Below, piece by piece: positions 35,692 to 43,625 of a stretch of DNA of 64,000 bases. The stretch covers positions 1,669,419 through 1,733,418 of the forward strand of contig NZ_OY781872.1 in assembly GCF_963677065.1 (NCBI RefSeq). Reading direction: 5' to 3'. The notes below the pieces were generated by a model. It made no database searches. It was not told the DNA's origin and saw only the letters and a list, made by a program, of their open reading frames with translations. The DNA is from an uncultured Methanoregula sp. Its GTDB lineage: Archaea; Halobacteriota; Methanomicrobia; Methanomicrobiales; Methanospirillaceae. Numbering within the stretch: position 1 is the stretch's first letter; each line of letters starts with the position of its first letter. A program made the position numbers and the translations under genes.

Positions 35692-36165
35692 TCAGATGAT
35701 ATGACTCGTCAGGTCCTTTGTTATCATCCAGTCGCAGTACTTGCAGTGAAGTCCTTTTTGTGTCACTTCGAACTTGGTTGTTATCGGCTCACTCGTATTG
35801 GAGATACAGCCGGGGTTCGGGCAGCGGACGATTCCTTCGATAACATCCGGGATCTCCACGCCTTTCTTCTCCCAGACTTTGAAGTTGCGGATGATATTGA
35901 TGGTGGCATGGGGCGAGATGAGTGCAATGCGGTTGACTTCCTCTTTTGAGAGTTCGCGGTTGGTCAGTTTCACGATATCCTTTCTCCCCATGTTCCGGCT
36001 CGGGACGTTTGTTGCAATGGAGAGAGCTTCCTGCGTTGCGCCGGTGATCCCGAGGATCTTGACCACATTGAGGGCCTCTCCGCCGTCGATGTGATCGATC
36101 ACGGTGCCGTTCTTGATCCTCCGGACAAGGAGCCCCTCGTTTTCGGCAGCCTCGCTCGTCTTCAT
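35692..36165 (-). CDS. pyrI: Aspartate carbamoyltransferase regulatory subunit PyrI
   Basis: The 157-residue regulatory subunit binds nucleotide effectors through its N-terminal domain (VRRIKNGTVIDHI near 14-26) and the catalytic subunit through a C-terminal zinc domain with CPNPGCISN and HCKYCDW cysteines. Its start overlaps the pyrB stop by four bases. Together they form the allosteric ATCase of pyrimidine synthesis. Confidence 0.96.
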   Translation of the reverse strand: MKTSEAAENEGLLVRRIKNGTVIDHIDGGEALNVVKILGITGATQEALSIATNVPSRNMGRKDIVKLTNRELSKEEVNRIALISPHATINIIRNFKVWEKKGVEIPDVIEGIVRCPNPGCISNTSEPITTKFEVTQKGLHCKYCDWMITKDLTSHII

Positions 36166-37064
36166 TTCATCACCTGGAGAAGCATGGCCATCCGGACGGG
36201 AACCCCGTTTCTTGACTGTTCGAAATATTTTGCATGGGGGGAGGCGTCGACTCTCGGGTCAATCTCGTCGACCCTTGGGAGGGGGTGGAGGACGATCATA
36301 TGCTTCCTGGCATCCGCGAGGAGTTCGGGCGTGATGCGGTTGCTGGAGGAGACATTGAAGTACGAGGCCGAGTCGGGGAACCGCTCCCGCTGGATGCGGG
36401 TAACGTAGAGTACATCAACGTTTGGGATGACCTCGCTGATATCCTCATGTTCTATGATCTCCATTCCTCTGTCCCGCAGGCTCGCGGTAAGGGTTGCCGG
36501 GAGTTCAAGGCCGGTGGGTGAGACCGTGTGCAGCCGGGCATTGTAGATGGAAAGGGCCGAGGCAAGGGAGTGGGCGGTCCGGCCATAGCGGAGGTCCCCG
36601 ACAAGAGCAACATCGATGCCGTCGATGGGCATCGACTGGCGGATGGTGTACAGGTCGAGCAGGGTCTGGGACGGGTGCTGGCCGGCCCCGTCGCCGGCAT
36701 TGATGACCGGGACGGTCGAGAACTCTGCTGCAAGCCGTGCTGCGCCCTCCTTGGGATGCCGGATAACGATTGCATCCGCGTACCCGCTCACCACCCGGAT
36801 GGTATCGGCAAGGGTCTCACCTTTTGCCATGGAGCAGGCATCAACACTCCCGACCGAGAGGGAAGTGCCACCAAGGCGCGCCATGGCCGATTCAAAGGAC
36901 ATCCGCGTCCTGGTGCTCGGTTCAAAGAAGAGAACGGCAAGGATCTTGCCGATAAGTGCGTCCGGGTCAAACTTTTTTTTGTCGATCTGCCCTGCGTGAT
37001 CCAGCAGGCGGTCGATATCCTTCCTCTCAAAATCGCCAATGGATATGATGTGCTGCGTTCCCAC
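36162..37064 (-). CDS. pyrB: Aspartate carbamoyltransferase catalytic subunit PyrB
   Basis: The 300-residue enzyme joins carbamoyl phosphate and aspartate. The phosphate-binding motif reads FFEPSTRTRMSFESA (about 49-63) and the carbamoyl/aspartate region GDGAGQHPSQTLLDLYT (about 128-144); the LHPLPRVDEID block is near the C-terminus. The likely start is the GTG at 37064, although a GGGAGGA site abuts it unusually closely, so the exact start is uncertain. pyrI overlaps its 3' end. It diverges from the sugar cluster. Confidence 0.95.
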   Translation of the reverse strand: MGTQHIISIGDFERKDIDRLLDHAGQIDKKKFDPDALIGKILAVLFFEPSTRTRMSFESAMARLGGTSLSVGSVDACSMAKGETLADTIRVVSGYADAIVIRHPKEGAARLAAEFSTVPVINAGDGAGQHPSQTLLDLYTIRQSMPIDGIDVALVGDLRYGRTAHSLASALSIYNARLHTVSPTGLELPATLTASLRDRGMEIIEHEDISEVIPNVDVLYVTRIQRERFPDSASYFNVSSSNRITPELLADARKHMIVLHPLPRVDEIDPRVDASPHAKYFEQSRNGVPVRMAMLLQVMK

Positions 37065-37206
37065 TCCTCCCGTTTCTCGTGTGTACAGGATATCTGTCTT
37101 TCCTGCCGTAATTATCTATCCTTCTCCCCGGACGTGCAGAATATTTCTCCGATACTGGTTCCCGCTCCGGCCCGGCAGGAATGATATTATTGGATGGTTA
37201 CGCACA

Positions 37207-37215
37207 TTTTTATAC
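37207..37215 (+). promoter_or_regulatory. TATA-box candidate for the sugar cluster
   Basis: TTTTTATAC lies about 30 bases upstream of the GTG start at 37245. The short GTGAGGAAA before the GTG is the ribosome-binding site. Confidence 0.5.
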
Positions 37216-37244
37216 GATTCATCTGATGTTGTGAGGAAATAATC

Positions 37245-38339
37245 GTGGACATTATACCAGTTGCACGGCCGGCCATCGGCCAGGAAGAGATATCGGCAGT
37301 GACCGAAGTCCTCGAATCCGGGATGCTTGCCGCCGGCGAGCGTGTTCTGGAGTTCGAACAGAAATTTGCTGATTATTGCGACACCACGCACGCGATTGCC
37401 ATCAACAATGGCACTGCCGCCCTGCATGCTGCCCTCCTCGCGCTCGATATCGGCCCCGGGGACGAAGTGATCGTTCCCACGTTCTCGTTCATCGCAACGG
37501 CGACCGCGGTCTCCATGTGCGGTGCAAAACCGGTCTTTGTGGATGTTGACGCAGACACCTACACGATCGATCCCGCCCGGATCGAGGAACGTATCTCCGA
37601 GAAGACCCGGGCCGTCATAGGCGTGCATCTTTTCGGCCAGCCGTTTGATGTTGACGCCGTAAAAAAAGTCTGCGAATCCCGCAACCTGAAGCTCGTTGAG
37701 GATGCAGCCCAGGCCCACGGGGCAATCTACAATGGCGCCAAAGTTGGCGGGCTCGGGCACATTGCCTGTTTCTCGTTCTATGCAACAAAGAACATGATCA
37801 CCGGGGAAGGCGGGATGGTCACTACCAATGACCGGGCACTCGCCGACCGGGTGCGCCTCATCATCAACCACGGCCAGAAGGAAAAATACCTGCACACGCG
37901 CCTTGGCTACAACTACCGTATGACCGATCTTGCGGCTGCCATCGGCCTTGTCCAGCTCAAAAAACTCGACAAGTTCAATCTCCGCCGGAGAAAAAATGCG
38001 GAATATTTCAACACCAACCTCCATGCAAAGGGGCTCGTCCTCCCCAAAATCATGCCCGGGGTAAATCCCGTGTACCACCAGTACGTGGTCCGGCTGACAT
38101 CGGATTTCCCGATGGACCGGGCAGGATTCATCGACTATCTCAAGCTCAAGGGTATCGGCTCCGCGGTACATTATCCTATCCCCATTCACCGCCAGCCGCT
38201 GTATAATACGGAGACCGGCCCGGATCCCTGTCCGGTTGCAACCCGGCTTTCGGAGTCGGTCCTGAGCCTTCCGGTCCACCCGCTGCTCGACCAGAAAGAG
38301 CTCATGCACATCTGCGATGTCATCAATAAGGTGAAATAA
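37245..38339 (+). CDS. DegT/DnrJ/EryC1/StrS aminotransferase (WbpE-like)
   Basis: This 364-residue PLP-dependent sugar aminotransferase starts at a GTG with TGAGG upstream. PLP-binding parts are NNGTAALHAAL, EDAAQAHGA and the Schiff-base Lys in SFYATKNMITGEGGM (about 180-194). Together with the adjacent Gfo/Idh oxidoreductase and nucleotide-sugar dehydrogenase it matches the WbpE step: amination of UDP-3-keto-GlcNAcA. Substrate is inferred from context. First gene of a three-gene plus-strand operon; the next gene starts immediately after its stop. Confidence 0.92.
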   Translation: MDIIPVARPAIGQEEISAVTEVLESGMLAAGERVLEFEQKFADYCDTTHAIAINNGTAALHAALLALDIGPGDEVIVPTFSFIATATAVSMCGAKPVFVDVDADTYTIDPARIEERISEKTRAVIGVHLFGQPFDVDAVKKVCESRNLKLVEDAAQAHGAIYNGAKVGGLGHIACFSFYATKNMITGEGGMVTTNDRALADRVRLIINHGQKEKYLHTRLGYNYRMTDLAAAIGLVQLKKLDKFNLRRRKNAEYFNTNLHAKGLVLPKIMPGVNPVYHQYVVRLTSDFPMDRAGFIDYLKLKGIGSAVHYPIPIHRQPLYNTETGPDPCPVATRLSESVLSLPVHPLLDQKELMHICDVINKVK

Positions 38340-39251
38340 ATGGATGTCGGTGTTATCGGCACAGGACTGATGGGGAGAAATCATGTCCGTGTCTACACCG
38401 AGCTCAAGAGCGTGGGATCGGTAGGGGTTTATGATCTCAACACCGCTGCCGCAGCAGAGATGGCCCGGCAGCACGGGGCCGTCGCGTTCTCGTCGCTCGA
38501 CAAGCTTCTCGATGCCTGTGATGCGGTCAGCGTCTGCGTGCCCACGCAGTTCCATGCCGGGGTGATCCGGCAGGTCTTCGATGCCGGTGTGTCCGTGCTT
38601 ATTGAAAAGCCGATCTGCGCGACCTCCGCTGAAGCTGAGGAGCTCACCCGCCACATACCTGCCGGCATCACGGTTGGTGTGGGGCATATCGAACGCTTCA
38701 ACCCGGTTGTCCAGGAGATCAAAAAGATCGTAAAGACGCCTCTTTACGTTGAAATGAAACGGCACAACCCGGCGTCCGCCAGGGTAACCGGCAGCACCGT
38801 GGTCGAGGATTTGATGATTCACGACATCGATATCCTCATCCACCTTTTCGGCATGCCCCGCTCCATTCACAGTGCCGGCAGTGTCGATGTCTGCAGCGTG
38901 CTTGCCAGCTGCGGGACGATGCCGGTGGTCCTTTCAGCGAGCAGGAAATCCTCAAAGAAGATCCGGATGATCTATATCGAGGAAGAGGAGTTCACCATCG
39001 AAGGGGACTTCATGACCCAGGAGATCACCATCTACCGCAAGCCCGGGCAGTACCTGTTCGAGGCAGAGCGGTACGTGCAGGAGAATATTATTGAAAAAGT
39101 CATGGTCAACAAGCTTGAGCCCCTGAAACGGGAACTTTTTACGTTTGTTGAGTGCGCACGGGACAAAAAGCCGTTCCCGATCACGCCGGAACAGGCCATA
39201 GATAACCTGCGGATGTGCGAGACCATCCTTGCAGGACTGAAGGTGAACTGA
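38340..39251 (+). CDS. Gfo/Idh/MocA oxidoreductase (WbpB-like 3-dehydrogenase)
   Basis: This 303-residue NAD(P)-dependent oxidoreductase has the Rossmann start VIGTGLMGRNHVRVY (5-19) and the family motif LIEKPIC (about 89-95), then GHIERFNPV and DLMIHDIDILIHLFG. With the flanking aminotransferase and dehydrogenase it fits UDP-GlcNAcA 3-dehydrogenase. Its ATG directly abuts the aminotransferase stop. Confidence 0.92.
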   Translation: MDVGVIGTGLMGRNHVRVYTELKSVGSVGVYDLNTAAAAEMARQHGAVAFSSLDKLLDACDAVSVCVPTQFHAGVIRQVFDAGVSVLIEKPICATSAEAEELTRHIPAGITVGVGHIERFNPVVQEIKKIVKTPLYVEMKRHNPASARVTGSTVVEDLMIHDIDILIHLFGMPRSIHSAGSVDVCSVLASCGTMPVVLSASRKSSKKIRMIYIEEEEFTIEGDFMTQEITIYRKPGQYLFEAERYVQENIIEKVMVNKLEPLKRELFTFVECARDKKPFPITPEQAIDNLRMCETILAGLKVN

Positions 39252-39257
39252 ATTATC

Positions 39258-40685
39258 ATGCTGTCGGATTTGATCAGGAAACGCGGGCCGATCAAGAAGA
39301 TCGGTGTTATTGGCATGGGATATGTCGGGATACCGGCAGCAGCCCTGTTTGCGGATGCACCGGTCTTCGACCGGGTGTACGGGTTCCAGAGGGATTCCCC
39401 GACTTCGGGCTACAAGATCGCGATGCTGAACCGGGGCGAGAGCCCGCTCAAGGGCGAGGAACCGGGCCTTGAGGAGCTCCTGTCGAAGGTGGTTACTGCC
39501 GGGAAGTTCTTCTGTACCTCAGACTTCTCGAAGATCAAGGAACTGGACGCTGTTACGCTTTCTATCCAGACACCTTTCCTGAACAAGGAAGATCTCCTGC
39601 CGGATTTCTCTGCCCTCAAGGAGGGTATCCGGAACGTGGGGAAATATCTCTCGCCAGGCATGCTCGTTGTGCTGGAATCGACCATCACGCCCGGGACAAC
39701 CGCCGGCCTTGCCCGGGAGATTCTTGAGCAGGAATCCGGCCTGAAGGCCGGTGTCGATTTTGCGCTTGCCCATGCCCCCGAGCGGGTGATGGTGGGCCGG
39801 CTGCTCCGGAATATCCGCGAGCATGACCGGATTGTCGGGGGCATCGATGACGTGAGCACGGCACGGGCGGCCGAGCTCTACTCTCCGGTCCTCACGGTCG
39901 GGAAAGTCATTCCCATGTCCTCGACCGCAGCCGAGGTGACGAAGACCGCCGAGAACACATTCCGGGACCTCCAGATCGCGGCTATCAACGAACTGGCACT
40001 CTACTGCGAAGCAATGGGGATCAATGTCTATGATGTCCGGACCGGTGTGGACAGCCTCAAGGGAGAGGGAATCACCCGGGCCATGCTCTGGCCGGGAGCC
40101 GGTGTGGGCGGCCACTGCCTGACGAAAGATACCTATCATCTCGAACGCGGGGTGCAGATGCTGGGCCCCGATCTGCTCGATTACCCGCAGGGAGAGCCAT
40201 CGCTTTTCGTTCTTGCCCGCCGGATCAACGACTTCATGCCCACCCATATGTTCCGGCTCACCATGGATGGACTGAAACGTGCAGGCGTGCCCCCGAAGGA
40301 TGCGAAGATCGCGCTCCTGGGCTGGGCGTTCCTGGCCAACTCTGACGATACACGGAACACTCCAGCCGAGCCGTACCGCGACCTCCTTGTCCGGGAAGGG
40401 GCCCATGTCAGCATCCATGACCCATACGTTGCGGAATATCCCGGCCTGACATTCGAGCCGTTCGTGGAAGATGCAGTCCGCGGTGCCGATGCCATTGTCA
40501 TCTTCGCGGGCCACAACCTTTACCGTGGCCTGGATGTCCCGTATCTCCGGAATCTTACCGGAAAGAAACACCCGGTTATTGTCGACGGGCGCAACCTGGT
40601 TGACGCGGATGCCTGTATCAAGGCCGGGTTCATCTACAAGGGCATTGGCCGGGGCGACAGGAACTCGCATCCCTTGGTGGAATAA
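39258..40685 (+). CDS. Nucleotide sugar dehydrogenase (UDP-GlcNAc/ManNAc 6-dehydrogenase type)
   Basis: This 475-residue enzyme oxidises C6 of a UDP-HexNAc to the uronic acid. Visible are the NAD-binding IGVIGMGYVGIPAAALF (about 15-31), ESTITPGTT, HAPERVMVG, EVTKTAENTFRDLQIA and the catalytic Cys in GAGVGGHCLTKDTYHL (about 277-292), with the C-terminal UDP-binding domain intact. Seven bases separate it from the Gfo/Idh gene. It supplies the uronic acid used by the two enzymes encoded upstream. Confidence 0.93.
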   Translation: MLSDLIRKRGPIKKIGVIGMGYVGIPAAALFADAPVFDRVYGFQRDSPTSGYKIAMLNRGESPLKGEEPGLEELLSKVVTAGKFFCTSDFSKIKELDAVTLSIQTPFLNKEDLLPDFSALKEGIRNVGKYLSPGMLVVLESTITPGTTAGLAREILEQESGLKAGVDFALAHAPERVMVGRLLRNIREHDRIVGGIDDVSTARAAELYSPVLTVGKVIPMSSTAAEVTKTAENTFRDLQIAAINELALYCEAMGINVYDVRTGVDSLKGEGITRAMLWPGAGVGGHCLTKDTYHLERGVQMLGPDLLDYPQGEPSLFVLARRINDFMPTHMFRLTMDGLKRAGVPPKDAKIALLGWAFLANSDDTRNTPAEPYRDLLVREGAHVSIHDPYVAEYPGLTFEPFVEDAVRGADAIVIFAGHNLYRGLDVPYLRNLTGKKHPVIVDGRNLVDADACIKAGFIYKGIGRGDRNSHPLVE

Positions 40686-40763
40686 CTCTTTTTTATCGCC
40701 GTAGTTCCGATAAGTTAATCTGGCACCGATCCGTATAACCTGAAAACGGAGATCGACTGACCC

Positions 40764-42068
40764 ATGGTGCACCCGGATCGGCAACGAAAGATTCAGCTCT
40801 TGTTCATTCTCTGTATGGCTGCAGGGTTCTGTATTCTTCCCTGCCAGGCCGGAACCCGGTACATTTCCGGCGGCCCTGACCTGTACGTCTCTCTGGATTC
40901 CACGAACCAGCTGGTCCCGGGAACAACCACGGAGCTGCCTGTTATCATTGAGAACAAGGGCAAGAACACGATGGAATTGTATAATGCCTTCACCCTCCAG
41001 CCGGATTACCTCCCGTCAACTGCGAAATTCGCAACCGTTACACTTCTTTCGGGGGATGCACCCGTCCGGGTGAAATCCAATCCGCAGATCGTCGGGGATA
41101 TCGCATCCGGGGCTCTTGTTCCGGCAACATTCGTTGTCGAGATCCCGCAGGATGCCAAAGCCGGCACCTATACCATGCAGGCGATCGTCTCCTACCAGTA
41201 CGTTCCGCAGGCCGAACAGGAGACCACTGCCGATATCACCTACTATTTCAAGGATGCCAAAACCACCCGCGCCGTCCCTGTCGTGATCCGGCCTATGGTC
41301 GTCCTTTCCGTGGACGAGGTCCAGAGCCACAATCTCCCTGCCGGTGGTGAAGGCTATATCACGTTCACCATCCGGAACACCGGCCAGGACACGGGCAACC
41401 GGACCTCCGTTTATCTTGTGCCCGAGGGTGCAAGCCCGGTTGTTCCCTACAGCAACGGGATCTATGTGGGATCCCTTCCCCCCAATGCAAGCGCCCCGGC
41501 TACTTTCAAGGTTGCCATCTCGTCCAACGCCGATGCAGCCCAGATCTATCCGGTCTCCCTGTATGCCGTGTACCGCGATTATGAAGGCAATACTGTCAGT
41601 TCCCCCCAGGTAAGCACGGGCGTGAAATTTTCCCGGAAGGTGACCTTTAAAACAACGAGCGCTCCGTCCGTGATCACCCCGGGAAAGACCGGTATCGTCA
41701 GCGTTACGTACCAGAATACCGGAAATTCAACAGTGCATAATGCCCAGGCCCGCATCAGTGTCATCGACCCGTTCTCAAGCGATGACGATACCGCATATCT
41801 CGGCGAGCTCAAACCCGGCCAGTCCGCAGTTGCATTGTTCAGCGTCAAGACCGATGCCGGGGCAACCATCAAGAAATACTCCGTAGCATCCGAGATCCAG
41901 TATACCGATTCCGCGAATAATGCCTTCATCTCCGACAATATCCCGGTTCTCGTCGACGTGCAGCCCTCGTATGGGATGATCCCGTTCATCGCACTTGTTA
42001 TCATCCTTGTTCTGGCCGGCGGGGCATACCTCTGGTTCCGGAACAAGAGAGCAGCAGAGCAGAAGTGA
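40764..42068 (+). CDS. COG1361-type envelope protein (first of two)
   Basis: The 434-residue protein has a signal peptide (about 10-32), an extracellular part of tandem Ig-like NEW3/CARDB-type domains (for example LVPGTTTELPVIIENKGKN, GGEGYITFTIRNTGQDTG, GKTGIVSVTYQNTGNS) and a C-terminal membrane helix with basic tail (LWFRNKRAAEQK). The family is known as COG1361 S-layer-related. It is followed after seven bases by a second such protein, then convergently by an RND exporter. Confidence 0.85.
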   Translation: MVHPDRQRKIQLLFILCMAAGFCILPCQAGTRYISGGPDLYVSLDSTNQLVPGTTTELPVIIENKGKNTMELYNAFTLQPDYLPSTAKFATVTLLSGDAPVRVKSNPQIVGDIASGALVPATFVVEIPQDAKAGTYTMQAIVSYQYVPQAEQETTADITYYFKDAKTTRAVPVVIRPMVVLSVDEVQSHNLPAGGEGYITFTIRNTGQDTGNRTSVYLVPEGASPVVPYSNGIYVGSLPPNASAPATFKVAISSNADAAQIYPVSLYAVYRDYEGNTVSSPQVSTGVKFSRKVTFKTTSAPSVITPGKTGIVSVTYQNTGNSTVHNAQARISVIDPFSSDDDTAYLGELKPGQSAVALFSVKTDAGATIKKYSVASEIQYTDSANNAFISDNIPVLVDVQPSYGMIPFIALVIILVLAGGAYLWFRNKRAAEQK

Positions 42069-42075
42069 GGGTCCC

Positions 42076-43431
42076 ATGACCCGTCGTTTCTTCCACAAAC
42101 CCGTGCAATCGGTGGCCCTGTCAGGCTCGGTGCTTTTCTGCCTGGCTGTTGCGCTGGCCATCTTCTGTCCTGTAGTGTCTGCCGCGGGATGGACGTATCT
42201 CGATCCCGGGGTCCAGCCTACCCTCTCTGCGCATGCGGCCGGTGATACCCGGTATTACCCGGGCGACTCGTTTGCCATGACCGTTGTCCTGACCAACCGG
42301 GGCAAGGAGACGAACATGCAGGTGGCCCCGCTCATGTCGCCGGGTATTTACGATCCCAGCACTGCGCTCGGTGTCACGGTCCGGCCCCGGGCCGCCGATG
42401 CCCCGGTCACCCTCAAGAGCCTCCCGGTGATTGCCGGAGATATCGGCTCGCTTGGCCAGGCGCCGGTGGTCATCCGGGGTACAGTTCACCAGAACGCATC
42501 CCCGGGCATCTATGTAATTCCGCTCGAGGTGACGTACCAATACGTGTACGCTATCCCCATGGTGGGTGCCGATTTCAACACGGTCGACATGCTGTATCGC
42601 GAAAAAGCCCAGACGCTCATGGCAACCCTCAGGATCCAGGCAGAGGTCCGGCCTGCAATCCTAAGCGAGAATGCTACAAACCTCGTGCCCGGAACGCAGG
42701 GCTACCTGACCGCGAATATTGAAAATATCGGCTATGCCACCGGGAGCGAAGTTGCATTCGGGATTGTTCCTGCCGACAATGTGACGTTCCAGATGGTAGA
42801 CCAGAGCGTGTACATTGGGACATTCAGCCCTGGGAACGTCACCCCGATCCGGGCGAGGATAGCGGTAAAAGAGCATACCGGTGCCGGCTCCTATCCCGCA
42901 GTCCTCGTGGGACAGTACCGGGATGCCGACGGTGTCTTCCGGGCAACCCCTGAGGTCCCGCTCGGGATACCGGTCGGGAAGGGGGCCGTGATCGATGTTG
43001 TGACCAGGAACATAACCATCACCCCCGGCGGGAAGAAGATGATCCCGGTCTCGTACCGGAACACCGGCGATGCGCCGGCCCGCGGGGCGGCAGCCCGGAT
43101 CATCGGGAACCAGGTTCTCGTGCCGGTCTCCGATAGCGTCCCGCTCGGGGACCTGAACCCGGGCGAGACCCGGGCGGTCTCCTATGTCCTATCCACCGAT
43201 TCCGCTCTTGCAGGAAAGGAGTACGTCATCGAGACTGAAGTGAAATACCGGGACGGCCTGGATGCGCTGATGCTGTCAGACCCGCTCAGTTTCGGGGTGC
43301 GCGTCCAGGATCCCACGGGCCCGGATGCCATACTCTCGAACCCGGTTCTCCTGATCATCATCGCAGGGATACTTGTCATTCTTGCGTACTGCCTGTGGGA
43401 ACTGCGCCGGAGAAAACAGCAGGTATCGTAA
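42076..43431 (+). CDS. COG1361-type envelope protein (second of two)
   Basis: The 451-residue protein has the same plan as its neighbour: signal peptide (about 12-37), three Ig-like domains with NRGKETNMQVAP, GYLTANIENIGYATG and GKKMIPVSYRNTGDAPA, and a C-terminal helix plus basic tail (ELRRRKQQVS). I use the ATG at 42076 with GAGG upstream; an in-frame start at 41995 would overlap the first gene. The pair probably arose by tandem duplication. A terminator hairpin begins at its stop. Confidence 0.85.
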   Translation: MTRRFFHKPVQSVALSGSVLFCLAVALAIFCPVVSAAGWTYLDPGVQPTLSAHAAGDTRYYPGDSFAMTVVLTNRGKETNMQVAPLMSPGIYDPSTALGVTVRPRAADAPVTLKSLPVIAGDIGSLGQAPVVIRGTVHQNASPGIYVIPLEVTYQYVYAIPMVGADFNTVDMLYREKAQTLMATLRIQAEVRPAILSENATNLVPGTQGYLTANIENIGYATGSEVAFGIVPADNVTFQMVDQSVYIGTFSPGNVTPIRARIAVKEHTGAGSYPAVLVGQYRDADGVFRATPEVPLGIPVGKGAVIDVVTRNITITPGGKKMIPVSYRNTGDAPARGAAARIIGNQVLVPVSDSVPLGDLNPGETRAVSYVLSTDSALAGKEYVIETEVKYRDGLDALMLSDPLSFGVRVQDPTGPDAILSNPVLLIIIAGILVILAYCLWELRRRKQQVS

Positions 43432-43466
43432 TTGCGGGAATCCCGCAATTCTTTTCTTATTTTCAA
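43431..43466 (+). terminator. Hairpin plus T-rich tract after the COG1361 pair
   Basis: An eight-base perfect stem ATTGCGGG/CCCGCAAT with loop AAT is followed by TCTTTTCTTATTTTC. It begins at the stop codon of the second COG1361 gene. The further 160 bases to the convergent RND gene hold nothing else. Confidence 0.65.
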
Positions 43467-43625
43467 CTGTTTCCGAGGTATTGGTTACTCCTCATCGAAA
43501 CCCGGTTCAGTGTCTCCAGGCCCCTGCCGGGAATCTGTATATACACGAGCTTTTCATCTCCCGGATCCTGCCAGCCCGGTTCGGGACACGAGCCGGCCGA
43601 TGTGGTAAGCCCCAAAAAGCCCCCG

